In this document: one piece after another, positions 23,645 to 36,399 of the stretch
How the letters are laid out: each line of letters begins with the position of its first letter
How positions within the stretch are numbered: the stretch's first letter is position 1
NCBI GenBank assembly: GCA_009760885.1
Contig: CM019716.1
Location: 5,308,438-5,372,437 of the forward strand
DNA: 64,000 nt
Direction of reading: 5' to 3'
Origin: Achatina immaculata
Taxonomy: Eukaryota > Mollusca > Gastropoda > Stylommatophora > Achatinidae
Made by a program: the position numbers and the translations under genes
Notes under the pieces: model-generated
What the model saw: the letters and a program-made list of their open reading frames with translations, nothing else
Told to the model about the DNA's origin: nothing
The model's database searches: none

Positions 23645-25050
23645 AATTGACACAGTTAAAAAAATCAAACGAAGTAAATGACTTTTCCCCACAGCAGGAA
23701 GTTCGCATAAGTCTTTCCGCTGTACTTATTTTAGCAGGAGTCTTGTGATCTTTCATGACAAGATCTTGATTTATAACAAGACTCTTTCATAAGAGTATTA
23801 CAGTTTCCAGCCGGTGACAGAGACAAGAAATGTTGCTTCTCTTGTTCCTTCTGCGTCATTGTTGCCTAGAATATCGCTAGTCTTGTCTTACTGGCTTCAT
23901 TTTCACAGTCGGCCAGATGAAGCTTTATATATATACATATATATATCTGTCTATTTTTTCAGCTATGCCGGGTAATCTGTATAATGACATCAGCAATTTG
24001 TCACAGGAGTTTAGGTAGGAAAAGTTTGTTTCTGTCAAGCATAAGTAAGATGGCCGTGGTAGGTGATGGGATCTTGCCGTTTTGGGCCAGCATGTCCCTT
24101 CTTCGTCAGAGGAAGTAAGACCGCCTGTCATTTCCTTGAAATTTCAGTTGTACAGAAACAAGTAATCCAGTTCTGAATATATTTTTAAAAAAAAAATGAC
24201 ACAGCGGATGAATATTCACACTAAAAATAAGCGAAAGGATCTATTTTGTTGACCTCTCATGTTATGTATGTATTTCTACGCGTATCGTGACGGTATACTC
24301 TGCTCTAGCCAGATTATATCAGTTCGAAGCCGCTAATACACAACAAAAACACATATTGTGCCGCCCTGCGAAAAAGACAAGCATAAATCCAGTAGAATAT
24401 ATGAAATGAATAAAGCGGAATACAGACTGATTTTCTAGCAGGAAGATGTGTGTAACTTATCAAATAATCTATAAAGACGCTAGTTCAAGCAATATTTTCA
24501 CAGGAGAACATTTGCTGCTGTCAGATCAAGAATCCATTATGATGCTCTGTTGGATGAATCAGTGTGCTGACAATGATAACCTATCAATTAACAAGAGTGG
24601 CTTTATCAATTAAATAGAACGACGACTTGATTGTTCGTCAGAGAGAGAGAGAGAGAATGGATTCCTGCCTCTGACGTTCTTTCCAGATTTTTATTTGCAA
24701 ATAGCGTAGATCATTTTTTTTAAAAATTCAAGAATATAATCTGGTTGAGTGTTTCCCAGATTTAGCAGCCGTTCTTGGCTTTGTTCCTTGACTACTGTAA
24801 TTACGACTGCAGTGGCTTGTAGCGAAGTGAATGTCGGTTGGCTCGGTAATTATCTAGCTAAATTAAAAAAATGCCCGCGTGTCAAGGGAAGGCTAACGAC
24901 CAGAAACAAGCGTTTGCCTCCGAAATATGAACTAGAAAGTAATTAGTAGTTTTTGTTTTAATGAAATGATTGGCGAAACTACCACAGCTGAGATATAAAA
25001 TGTGTGGTAATTAATACAGTATTTTATGCTTTTTTTTCCGCATCATCATC
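23645..25050. other. Unassigned intronic stretch
   Basis: No recognised genes. Short (ta)n at about 23925-23946 and (ga)n at 24640-24655 are present. No tandem array, which is unusual for this intron. Confidence 0.35.
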
Positions 25051-25055
25051 TTTGT

Positions 25056-25115
25056 TGTGTACTCGTTAGGTAATAAAGCTGTTCTTACTTTTTTCCCCTA
25101 GTTTATACACTTTGT
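25056..25115 (+). mobile_element. Penelope-like element, solitary 3' tail
   Basis: It carries the tail seen at 19218-19275 (gtaataaagctgttcttact then ctagtttatacac) and nothing upstream, so it is an extreme 5' truncation. It is followed by an (atcatt)n microsatellite to about 25200. Confidence 0.7.
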
Positions 25116-25261
25116 TGTTATCGTCATCATTATTATTGTCATCATTGAAATCATCATCTTTGTTGTTATCATCATCATTATTATTATCATCATTCAAATC
25201 ATCACCTTGAAAGGCACATAAGAATATAAAATTTTCCGTTCCGTAGGAACCCCTTTTGAGC

Positions 25262-26035
25262 ATATCCTTAATACATTCGTCGTCGTATCTTGGCAGATTC
25301 CATTAGTATCATATCCTTAATACAACATTCGTCATCATATCTTGGCAGATTCCATTAGTATCATATCCTTAATACAACATTCGTCATCATATCTTGGCAG
25401 ATTCCATTAGTATCATATCCTTAATACAACATTCGTCATCGCATCTTAGTAGATTCCATTAGTATCAAATCCTTAATACAACATTCGTCGTCGTATCTTG
25501 GCAGATTCCATTAGTATCATATCCTTAATACAACATTCGTCATCGCATCTTAGTAGATTCCATTAGTATCATATCCTTAATACAACATTCGTCATCGCAT
25601 CTTAGTAGATTCCATTAGTATCATATCCTTAATACAACATTCGTCATCGCATCTTAGTAGATTCCATTAGTATCAAATCCTTAATACAACATTCGTCGTC
25701 GTATCTTGGCAGATTCCATTAGTATCATATCCTTAATACAACATTCGTCATCGTATCTTGGCAGATTCCATTAGTATCAAATCCTTAATACAACATTCGT
25801 CGTCGTATCTTGGCAGATTCCATTAGTATCATATCCTTAATACAACATTCGTCATCGCATCTTAGTAGATTCCATTAGTATCAAATCCTTAATACAACAT
25901 TCGTCATCGTATCTTGGAAGATTCCATTAGTATCAAATCCTTAATACAACATTCGTCATCGTATCTTGGAAGATTCCATTTGTATCAAATTCTTAATACA
26001 ACATTCATCATCGTATCTTGGAAGATTCCATTAGT
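25262..26035. repeat. Minisatellite, 52-bp unit (~15 copies)
   Basis: Units with core ccttaatacaacattcgtca followed by tcttggcagattccattagt. At least three variant types (tatcttgg, catcttag, cgtcgta) are interspersed. Confidence 0.95.
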
Positions 26036-26214
26036 AATCTCTGTCATCCGTCTCTCTTTCTTCATAATGCCTGGCGCGTTTATAATGAGTATTTGTCTAA
26101 TCTGTGTATAAAGAGCATTTGTCTAGTCCATGTATAAAGCGCATTTGTCTAGTCCACGTGTAAAGAATATTTGTCTAGTCTGTATAAAGAGCGTTTATCC
26201 AGCCCATGTCATCT

Positions 26215-26515
26215 GTGTATGAGGGTTTAGTTTTTGCCAGACTAATGTTGGATATGAAGGTTTAGTTTTTGCCAGAATAGTGTTGGTTATGAAGGTTTAG
26301 TTTTTTTGCCAGACTAGTGTTGGATATGAGGGTTTAGTTTTTTTTTGCCAGACTAGTGTTGGATATGAAGGTTTAGTTTTTTCCAGAATAGTGTTGGTTA
26401 TGAAGGTTTAGTTTTTACCAGACTAATGTTGGATATGAAGGTTTAGTTTTTTCCAGACTAGTGTTGGATATGAAGGTTTAGTTTTTTCCAGACTAGTGTT
26501 GGATATGAAGCGTTT
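26215..26515. repeat. Tandem repeat, ~36-bp unit (~8 copies)
   Basis: Units of gatatgaaggtttagttttt plus ccagactagtgttg, with variable T-run length. Confidence 0.92.
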
Positions 26516-26566
26516 GACCTGCAACATTAGCGTAAAGTTGTCGGTATTCTTTACAAATTTCGCTTA

Positions 26567-27185
26567 TCTGGACTAAATGGATACATGTCTGGACTAAATG
26601 GATACAGGTCTGGACTAAATGGATACAGGTCTGGACTAAATGGATACAGGTCTGGACTAAATGGATACAGGTCTGGACTAAATGGATACAGGTCTGGACT
26701 AAATGGATACAGGTCTGGACTAAATGGATACATGTCTGGACTAAATGGATACATGTCTGGACTAAATGGATACATGTCTGGACTAAATGGATACAGGTCT
26801 GGACTAAATGGATACATGTCTGGACTAAATGGATACATGTCTGGACTAAATGGATACATGTCTGGAATAAATGGATACATGTCTGGAATAAATGGATACA
26901 TGTCTGTACTAAATGGATACAAGTCTGGACTAAATGGATACAGGTCTGGACTAAATGGATACATGTCTGGACTAAATGGATACATGTCTGGACTAAATGG
27001 ATACATGTCTGGAATAAATGGATACATGTCTGGACTAAATGGATACATGTCTGGAATAAATGGATACATGTCTGGACTAAATGGATACATGTCTGTACTA
27101 AATGGATACAAGTCTGGACTAAATGGATACAGGTCTGGACTAAATGGATACAGGTCTGGACTAAATGGATACAGGTCTGGACGCG
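26567..27185. repeat. Minisatellite, 21-bp unit (~29 copies)
   Basis: Units of tggactaaatggatacatgt plus c, very homogeneous. Since 21 is divisible by three, 7-residue peptide repeats (SGLNGYM on plus, MYPFSPD on minus) are open over about 600 bp on both strands. There is no splice support, upstream exon or family match, so it is treated as non-coding. Confidence 0.96.
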
Positions 27186-27504
27186 TCCTGCCAGGTACTC
27201 GTAAAAGCTTTTGTCATCTTAATAAGGATTTGAAAGAAAAGACAATTTTCTTACAAACATAATCTTAGAAGTTGGTATATGTAGAAAGTTGTCTTTCTTT
27301 TAGCTATAAAATGCTCGGAGATTCAGAGCTGAATGTTACTCTTATAAAAGTTTGTATTTTTAACATGTTTGTTTTACGATTGTAACTATTTCTTGATGTC
27401 GAGGAAATGTTTGTTTTACGATTGTAACTATTTCTTGATCCAGAGGAAATGTTTGCTCTACGATTGTAACTAGTTCTTGATGCCGAGGAAATGTTTCTTT
27501 TACG

Positions 27505-27945
27505 TCATCATCATCATGTGCCGTGCCGACTGGCGTTGGCTATTATGCTTCTCCAGAGTACACGATCTTTCATGCAGGCCGTTAGCTCAGTTGGTGATCT
27601 CCTCTCACACTATCCCGTTAGACCGCCCAGTATCATTTCTCTTGGTCTTCCTCTTGATCTTCGTCCCTCTATTTTTCCTGTTGTTATAATATTTTCAATG
27701 CTCCCTCCTCTCATTGCATGTCCCATGAAAGTACATTGTCTCTCTCCTACTTTTTGACAAGAATTTTTGTCTCTCCAGCTCTTCTCCTACATTCTTCATT
27801 AGTTATTTTTTGCTGTCCAGGGGATTCGCAACATTCTTCTAATAAACCACATTTCTGCTGCTTCCAATGATTTTTGTGCAGACTTGCCTATTGTCCATGA
27901 TTCACTTCCATATAACAAGATAGGTTTCATATAACATCATTTAGC
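27505..27945 (-). mobile_element. LINE 3' fragment (family 1) in unit A
   Basis: The minus strand, across shifts, reads CCESPGQQKITNEE, EEGALKIL-like and GRSRGR-like motifs, LTACMKDRVLW and ANASRHGT-stop. The 3' (GAT)n tail lies at 27508-27518 (plus-strand catcatcat). A second copy is carried in unit B at 29750-30190. Confidence 0.75.
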
Positions 27946-27949
27946 ATTG

Positions 27950-28440
27950 TTTTACGATTGTAACTATTTCTTGATGTCGAGGAACTGTTTGTTTTACGAT
28001 TGTAACTATTTCTTGATGTCAAGATATGTTTGTTTTACAGTTGTAACTATTTATTGATGTCGAGGAAATGTTTGTTTTACAGTTGTAACTATTTATTGAT
28101 GTCGAGGAAATGTTTGTTTTACAGTTGTAACTATTTATTGATGTCGAGGAAATGTTTGTTTTACGGTTGTAACTGTTTATTGATGTCGAGGAAATGTTTG
28201 TTTTACAGTTGTAACTATTTATTGATGTCGAGGAAATGTTTGTTTTACAGTTGTAACTATTTATTGATGTCGAGGAAATGTTTGTTTTACAGTTGTAACT
28301 ATTTATTGATGTCGAGGAAATGTTTGTTTTACAGTTGTAGCTATTTATTGATGTCGAGGAAATGTTTGTTTTACAGTTGTAACTGTTTATTGATGTCGAG
28401 GAAATGTTTGTTTTACGGTTGTAACTGTCTGTTGGTGATG
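27950..28440. repeat. 42-bp minisatellite in unit A (~11 copies)
   Basis: Units of tgttttacagttgtaactat plus ttattgatgtcgaggaaatg. It is also present before the LINE fragment at 27370-27490, so the LINE inserted into this array. A 14-residue peptide repeat (CLFYSCNYLLMSRK) is an in-frame shadow. Confidence 0.95.
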
Positions 28441-28989
28441 ACGAAAAGTTTCGTGTTATGGTTGTAACAGTTTTTGTTTGTTGTAACTGTTTTTATGTTA
28501 GTAGAAAGTTCGTGTTATTGATAATTTTATTTATTGGTGGTATGGTTCGTTCTTGGTGTTATTGTTTCGTTACTATTGTTTCATTGCTAGTGTTATTATT
28601 TCGTTCCTGGTGTTATTGTTTCGTTCCTGGTCATTGGTATTATTGTTTCGTTACTGGTGTTATGTTTCGTTACTGGTGTTATTGTTTCGTTACTGGTGCT
28701 ATTGTTTTATTACTGGTGTCAGTGTTTCTTGGCGTTGACTGACAGTTTGTGTCAGTTGTGCTGGTATGTTTATGGTATTGACATAAAGTTTGTAAATTTA
28801 GTGAAACAGTTTTGTCTTTGAGCTGACGTAGACGTGTTGTTGCTATCTATTTATTTACGGTATTGATGTATTTTTGTGGTGTATTTAAACAAAAGTAATG
28901 ACCATTTACATGCTGAGGGGTGGATCTGTGTGACAGCACATGCTGGCAGTATAAAATATAAACAACTTTGTATACGATTATACCGATGT

Positions 28990-29475
28990 TATTTTAAGAA
29001 ATTCGCGGAGTCCAGTTTAACCTTAGCTCCGCGTACTTTCAGTAAGTAATAACGGTTGGTGTTTGAATGCCAGTTAAAAAATAATACAAGAGAGCCGCTT
29101 TGGTGAAATTAATGAAAGCTTGAAAACCGCTGATTATAGCCGAATCTCCCGGGCCTTTTCTCCACGGTTCTGCCATTGAAATCAGTTCGGTGTGTTTTCC
29201 CCCTTTCTCCGCTATTTTTGTCCTGACACTGGCACACCGCTGCAATCATGGAGATATTAATGGCAAGGTTGGCCTTTCGCATAATTCCATCACATGAATT
29301 ACTTACAATGTTTGCGATGTGATGATAACAGTGTGGGGGGCAGGGCAAACCGAGCTGGTAGTGGCCAGAAGGGAGATAATTCAGTTCGTTCTGTGAAATC
29401 GTTTCAGAGTGTACGCATTCTCCTGCAACATACAATATACCCATCAAGTAAATGTTGCTTGCTTGCTGTAGGAAA
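28990..29475. other. Non-array segment repeated three times
   Basis: It is present in units A, B (31235-31720) and C (32652-33137). It contains a short hairpin, cgcggag/ctccgcg, at about 29004-29034. The minus strand holds a 112-codon frame (29109-29447) of no recognised family. The one coding difference between copies (Leu/Val) is a replacement, so coding status is unsupported. Confidence 0.4.
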
Positions 29476-29749
29476 GTTACTAGAAATAGAATAGATAAAA
29501 GTATTTGCTAACATGAATTATTGTGAGATTTGGTCTGCATTTTCATAGCTATAAAATGCTCGGAGATTCAGAGCTGAATGTTACTCTTATAAAAGTTTGT
29601 ATTTTTAACATGTTTGTTTTACGATTGTAACTATTTCTTGATGTCGAGGAAATGTTTGTTTTACGATTGTAACTATTTCTTGATCCAGAGGAAATGTTTG
29701 CTCTACGATTGTAACTAGTTCTTGATGCCGAGGAAATGTTTCTTTTACG

Positions 29750-30190
29750 TCATCATCATCATGTGCCGTGCCGACTGGCGTTGGCTATTATGCTTCTCCA
29801 GAGTACACGATCTTTCATGCAGGCCGTTAGCTCAGTTGGTGATCTCCTCTCACACTATCCCGTTAGACCGCCCAGTATCATTTCTCTTGGTCTTCCTCTT
29901 GATCTTCGTCCCTCTATTTTTCCTGTTGTTATAATATTTTCAATGCTCCCTCCTCTCATTGCATGTCCCATGAAAGTACATTGTCTCTCTCCTACTTTTT
30001 GACAAGAATTTTTGTCTCTCCAGCTCTTCTCCTACATTCTTCATTAGTTATTTTTTGCTGTCCAGGGGATTCGCAACATTCTTCTAATAAACCACATTTC
30101 TGCTGCTTCCAATGATTTTTGTGCAGACTTGCCTATTGTCCATGATTCACTTCCATATAACAAGATAGGTTTCATATAACATCATTTAGC
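29750..30190 (-). mobile_element. LINE 3' fragment (family 1) in unit B
   Basis: Identical to 27505-27945, copied by the 2,245-bp duplication. Confidence 0.75.
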
Positions 30191-30194
30191 ATTG

Positions 30195-30685
30195 TTTTAC
30201 GATTGTAACTATTTCTTGATGTCGAGGAACTGTTTGTTTTACGATTGTAACTATTTCTTGATGTCAAGATATGTTTGTTTTACAGTTGTAACTATTTATT
30301 GATGTCGAGGAAATGTTTGTTTTACAGTTGTAACTATTTATTGATGTCGAGGAAATGTTTGTTTTACAGTTGTAACTATTTATTGATGTCGAGGAAATGT
30401 TTGTTTTACGGTTGTAACTGTTTATTGATGTCGAGGAAATGTTTGTTTTACAGTTGTAACTATTTATTGATGTCGAGGAAATGTTTGTTTTACAGTTGTA
30501 ACTATTTATTGATGTCGAGGAAATGTTTGTTTTACAGTTGTAACTATTTATTGATGTCGAGGAAATGTTTGTTTTACAGTTGTAGCTATTTATTGATGTC
30601 GAGGAAATGTTTGTTTTACAGTTGTAACTGTTTATTGATGTCGAGGAAATGTTTGTTTTACGGTTGTAACTGTCTGTTGGTGATG
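30195..30685. repeat. 42-bp minisatellite in unit B
   Basis: Same array as 27950-28440 at +2,245 bp; only its last two units recur in unit C (32026-32100). Confidence 0.95.
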
Positions 30686-32025
30686 ACGAAAAGTTTCGTG
30701 TTATGGTTGTAACAGTTTTTGTTTGTTGTAACTGTTTTTATGTTAGTAGAAAGTTCGTGTTATTGATAATTTTATTTATTGGTGGTATGGTTCGTTCTTG
30801 GTGTTATTGTTTCGTTACTATTGTTTCATTGCTAGTGTTATTATTTCGTTCCTGGTGTTATTGTTTCGTTCCTGGTCATTGGTATTATTGTTTCGTTACT
30901 GGTGTTATGTTTCGTTACTGGTGTTATTGTTTCGTTACTGGTGCTATTGTTTTATTACTGGTGTCAGTGTTTCTTGGCGTTGACTGACAGTTTGTGTCAG
31001 TTGTGCTGGTATGTTTATGGTATTGACATAAAGTTTGTAAATTTAGTGAAACAGTTTTGTCTTTGAGCTGACGTAGACGTGTTGTTGCTATCTATTTATT
31101 TACGGTATTGATGTATTTTTGTGGTGTATTTAAACAAAAGTAATGACCATTTACATGCTGAGGGGTGGATCTGTGTGACAGCACATGCTGGCAGTATAAA
31201 ATATAAACAACTTTGTATACGATTATACCGATGTTATTTTAAGAAATTCGCGGAGTCCAGTTTAACCTTAGCTCCGCGTACTTTCAGTAAGTAATAACGG
31301 TTGGTGTTTGAATGCCAGTTAAAAAATAATACAAGAGAGCCGCTTTGGTGAAATTAATGAAAGCTTGAAAACCGCTGATTATAGCCGAATCTCCCGGGCC
31401 TTTTCTCCACGGTTCTGCCATTGAAATCAGTTCGGTGTGTTTTCCCCCTTTCTCCGCTATTTTTGTCCTGACACTGGCACACCGCTGCAATCATGGAGAT
31501 ATTAATGGCAAGGTTGGCCTTTCGCATAATTCCATCACATGAATTACTTACAATGTTTGCGATGTGATGATAACAGTGTGGGGGGCAGGGCACACCGAGC
31601 TGGTAGTGGCCAGAAGGGAGATAATTCAGTTCGTTCTGTGAAATCGTTTCAGAGTGTACGCATTCTCCTGCAACATACAATATACCCATCAAGTAAATGT
31701 TGCTTGCTTGCTGTAGGAAAGTTACTAGAAATAGAATAGATAAAAGTATTTGCTAACATGAATTATTGTGAGATTTGGTCTGCATTTTCATAGCTTAATT
31801 ATTCCCCTTTAGTTGCGAAACGAACGCTTCCAATAGTACACATTTTTTTTTTTTGTTTGTTGGTCGTTTTCCAAGTTTTTTTTTTTACATATATATTTCC
31901 CGAGACATTTTAAATATTTATTTCTGAATCATTTTATGTGTTTTTCTCCAGTCATTTCTACTTCTTTCCCCCAGTCATTTATGTGTATGTGTCTGCCGCC
32001 GTTGTGTCTGTTTTTTTTTTTTTTG

Positions 32026-33442
32026 GTTTGTTTTACAGTTGTAACTGTTTATTGATGTCGAGGAAATGTTTGTTTTACGGTTGTAACTGTCTGTTGGTGA
32101 TGACGAAAAGTTTCGTGTTATGGTTGTAACAGTTTTTGTTTGTTGTAACTGTTTTTATGTTAGTAGAAAGTTCGTGTTATTGATAATTTTATTTATTGGT
32201 GGTATGGTTCGTTCTTGGTGTTATTGTTTCGTTACTATTGTTTCATTGCTAGTGTTATTATTTCGTTCCTGGTGTTATTGTTTCGTTCCTGGTCATTGGT
32301 ATTATTGTTTCGTTACTGGTGTTATGTTTCGTTACTGGTGTTATTGTTTCGTTACTGGTGCTATTGTTTTATTACTGGTGTCAGTGTTTCTTGGCGTTGA
32401 CTGACAGTTTGTGTCAGTTGTGCTGGTATGTTTATGGTATTGACATAAAGTTTGTAAATTTAGTGAAACAGTTTTGTCTTTGAGCTGACGTAGACGTGTT
32501 GTTGCTATCTATTTATTTACGGTATTGATGTATTTTTGTGGTGTATTTAAACAAAAGTAATGACCATTTACATGCTGAGGGGTGGATCTGTGTGACAGCA
32601 CATGCTGGCAGTATAAAATATAAACAACTTTGTATACGATTATACCGATGTTATTTTAAGAAATTCGCGGAGTCCAGTTTAACCTTAGCTCCGCGTACTT
32701 TCAGTAAGTAATAACGGTTGGTGTTTGAATGCCAGTTAAAAAATAATACAAGAGAGCCGCTTTGGTGAAATTAATGAAAGCTTGAAAACCGCTGATTATA
32801 GCCGAATCTCCCGGGCCTTTTCTCCACGGTTCTGCCATTGAAATCAGTTCGGTGTGTTTTCCCCCTTTCTCCGCTATTTTTGTCCTGACACTGGCACACC
32901 GCTGCAATCATGGAGATATTAATGGCAAGGTTGGCCTTTCGCATAATTCCATCACATGAATTACTTACAATGTTTGCGATGTGATGATAACAGTGTGGGG
33001 GGCAGGGCAAACCGAGCTGGTAGTGGCCAGAAGGGAGATAATTCAGTTCGTTCTGTGAAATCGTTTCAGAGTGTACGCATTCTCCTGCAACATACAATAT
33101 ACCCATCAAGTAAATGTTGCTTGCTTGCTGTAGGAAAGTTACTAGAAATAGAATAGATAAAAGTATTTGCTAACATGAATTATTGTGAGATTTGGTCTGC
33201 ATTTTCATAGCTTAATTATTCCCCTTTAGTTGCGAAACGAACGCTTCCAATAGTACACATTTTTTTTTTTTGTTTTGTTGGTCGTTTTCCAAGTTTTTTT
33301 TTTTACATATATATTTCCCGAGACATTTTAAATATTTATTTCTGAATCATTTTATGTGTTTTTCTCCAGTCATTTCTACTTCTTTCCCCCAGTCATTTAT
33401 GTGTATGTGTCTGCCGCCGTTGTGTCTGTTTTTTTTTTTTTT
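32026..33442. repeat. 1,417-bp second-level duplication, unit C
   Basis: Repeats 30609-32025 at an offset of 1,417 bp. It spans the last two units of the 42-bp array, the end of unit B and the 31791-32025 tail. The junction has gtttgtttt on both sides (microhomology). It carries a, like unit A, at the position where B has c. T-run lengths differ slightly near 33260 and 33430. Confidence 0.95.
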
Positions 33443-33654
33443 GGTTTGTTTTCCCAAGCCATTTATATTTGATTTCCAGGGTCATTTTTATGTGGTTCCC
33501 CCACCACCACCACCATATTCATTTTAACCTGGTCACTTTTCCAAGTCCTTGTATGTTACTTTAGAAATTTGTTCTAGTTTTGTAGTGTCCAGATGTAGGC
33601 AAGATTCACGTACAGTGTGAACTCTGCTAGGTCATCTGGTGCTGCCTGAAAGTA

Positions 33655-36372
33655 GCAGTATGTGGCTAGTACAGTTAGATGAAATGTTGCCTGTTGTGTG
33701 GCTAGTACAGTTAGATGAAATGTTGCCTGTTGTGTGGCTAGTACAGTTAGATGAAATGTTGCCTGTTGTGTGGCTAGTACAGTTAGATGAAATGTTGCCT
33801 GTTGTGTGGCTAGTACAGTTAGATGGAATGTTGCCTGTTGTGTGCCATGCAGTGACATGACAGCTATGTGGCTAGTACAGTTAGATGAAATGTTGCCTGT
33901 TGTGTGCCATACAATGACAGCTATGTGGCTAGTACAGTTAGATGAAATGTTGCCTGTTGTGTGGCTAGTACAGTTAGATGAAATGTTGCCTGTTGTGTGC
34001 CATACAATGACAGCTATGTGGCTAGTACAGTTAGATGGAATGTTGCCTGTTGTGTGGCTAGTACAGTTAGATGAAATGTTGCCTGTTGTGTGCCATACAG
34101 TGACAGTTATGTGGCTAGTACAGTTAGATGGAATGTTGCCTGTTGTGGCTAGTACAGTTAGATGAAATGTTGCCTGTTGTGTGCCATGCAGTGACATGAC
34201 AGCTATGTGGCTAGTACAGTTAGATGGAATGTTGCCTGTTGTGTGCCATGCAGTGACATGACAGTTATGTGGCTAGTACAGTTAGAGGGAATGTTGCCTG
34301 TTGTGTGCCATTCAGTGACATGACAGCTATGTGGCTAGTACAGTTAGATGGAATGTTGCCTGTTGTGTGCCATGCAGTGACATGACAGCTATGTGGCTAG
34401 TACAGTTAGATGGAATGTTGCCTGTTGTGTGCCATGCAGTGACATGACAGCTATGTGGCTAGTACAGTTAGATGAAATGTTGCCTGTTGTGTGGCTAGTA
34501 CAGTTAGATGAAATGTTGCCTGTTGTGTGGCTAGTACAGTTAGATGAAATGTTGCCTGTTGTGTGGCTAGTACAGTTAGATGAAATGTTGCCTGATGTGC
34601 TGGCTAGTACAGTTAGATGGAATGTTGCCTGTTGTGTGCCATGCAGTGACATGACAGCTATGTGGCTAGTACAGTTAGATGGAATGTTGCCTGTTGTGTG
34701 CCATACAGTGACAGCTATGTGGCTAGTACAGTTAGATGGAATGTTGCCTGTTGTGTGCCATACAATGACAGCTATGTGGTTAGTACAGTTAGATGAAATG
34801 TTGCCTGTTGTGTGGCTAGTACAGTTAGATGAAATGTTGCCTGTTGTGTGCCATGCAGTGACATGACAGCTATGTGGCTAGTACAGTTAGATGAAATGTT
34901 GCCTGTTGTGTGCCATACAATGACAGCTATGTGGCTAGTACAGTTAGATGAAATGTTGCCTGTTGTGTGGCTAGTACAGTTAGATGAAATGTTGCCTGTT
35001 GTGTGCCATACAATGACAGCTATGTGGCTAGTACAGTTAGATGGAATGTTGCCTGTTGTGTGGCTAGTACAGTTAGATGAAATGTTGCCTGTTGTGTGCC
35101 ATACAGTGACAGTTATGTGGCTAGTACAGTTAGATGGAATGTTGCCTGTTGTGTGGCTAGTACAGTTAGATGAAATGTTGCCTGTTGTGTGCCATGCAGT
35201 GACATGACAGCTATGTGGCTAGTACAGTTAGATGGAATGTTGCCTGTTGTGTGCCATGCAGTGACATGACAGTTATGTGGCTAGTACAGTTAGAGGGAAT
35301 GTTGCCTGTTGTGTGCCATTCAGTGACATGACAGCTATGTGGCTAGTACAGTTAGATGGAATGTTGCCTGTTGTGTGCCATGCAGTGACATGACAGCTAT
35401 GTGGCTAGTACAGTTAGATGGAATGTTGCCTGTTGTGTGCCATGCAGTGACATGACAGCTATGTGGCTAGTACAGTTAGATGAAATGTTGCCTGTTGTGT
35501 GGCTAGTACAGTTAGATGAAATGTTGCCTGTTGTGTGGCTAGTACAGTTAGATGAAATGTTGCCTGTTGTGTGGCTAGTACAGTTAGATGAAATGTTGCC
35601 TGATGTGCTGGCTAGTACAGTTAGATGGAATGTTGCCTGTGTGTGCCATGCAGTGACATGACAGCTATGGGCTAGTACAGTTAGATGGAATGTTGCCTGT
35701 TGTGTGCCATACAGTGACAGCTATGTGGCTAGTACAGTTAGATGGAATGTTGCCTGTTGTGTGCCATACAATGACAGCTATGTGGTTAGTACAGTTAGAT
35801 GAAATGTTGCCTGTTGTGTGGCTAGTACAGTTAGATGAAATGTTGCCTGTTGTGTGCCATGCAGTGACATGACAGCTATGTGGCTAGTACAGTTAGATGG
35901 AATGTTGCCTGTTGTGTGCCATACAATGACAGCTATGTGGTTAGTACAGTTAGATGAAATGTTGCCTGTTGTGTGGCTAGTACAGTTAGATGGAATGTTG
36001 CCTGTTGTGTGCCATGCAGTGACATGACAGCTATGTGGCTAGTACAGTTAGATGGAATGTTGCCTGTTGTGTGCCATGCAGTGACATGACAGTTATGTGG
36101 CTAGTACAGTTAGAGGGAATGTTGCCTGTTGTGTGCCATGCAGTGACATGACAGCTATGTGGCTAGTACAGTTAGATGGAATGTTGCCTGTTGTGTGCCA
36201 TACAATGACAGCTATGTGGTTAGTACATTTAGATGAAATGTTGCCTGTTGTGTGGCTAGTACAGTTAGATGGAATGTTGCCTGTTGTGTGCCATGCAGTG
36301 ACATGACAGCTATGTGGCTAGTACAGTTAGAGGGAATGTTGCCTGTTGTGTGCCATCCAGTGACATGACAGC
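33655..36372. repeat. Higher-order minisatellite, 36/~47/62-bp units
   Basis: All units share tgtggctagtacagttagat then gttgcctgttg. Short 36-bp units alternate with longer ones that add gccatacaatgacagcta or gccatgcagtgacatgacag. Rare variants recur 1,008 bp apart (gccattcag near 34310 and 35318; cctgatgtgctgg at 34591 and 35599), showing duplication of a ~1-kb block. Long open frames on both strands are shadows. Confidence 0.96.
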
Positions 36373-36399
36373 TAATCATGTCTGTGTGTCAGAGACTCG

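Larger units (their letters stand above)
27301..29545. repeat. 2,245-bp tandem duplication, unit A
   Basis: Starts tagctataaaatgctcggag. It contains a LINE 3' fragment, the 42-bp array and the 28.5-29.5 kb single-copy-looking segment. Its sequence recurs almost unchanged in unit B. Confidence 0.96.
29546..31790. repeat. 2,245-bp tandem duplication, unit B
   Basis: Offset exactly 2,245 bp from unit A throughout. One visible substitution lies at 31593 (c where A has a at 29348). Confidence 0.96.

Noticed and set aside
27580..27605. tRNA-like string gttagctcagttggtgat
   Set aside because: It resembles a tRNA A-box, but on the minus strand it is the coding end of a LINE (LTACMKDRVLW). No B-box or cloverleaf follows.
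28030..28467. 145-codon frame with CLFYSCNYLLMSRK repeats, duplicated at 30275
   Set aside because: The 42-bp unit is a multiple of three. The region is an intronic array copied by a segmental duplication.
33574..35872. Open frames with WLVQLDEMLPVV and HTTGNISSNCTS repeats
   Set aside because: Shadows of the 36/62-bp minisatellite, on both strands, with no independent coding signal.
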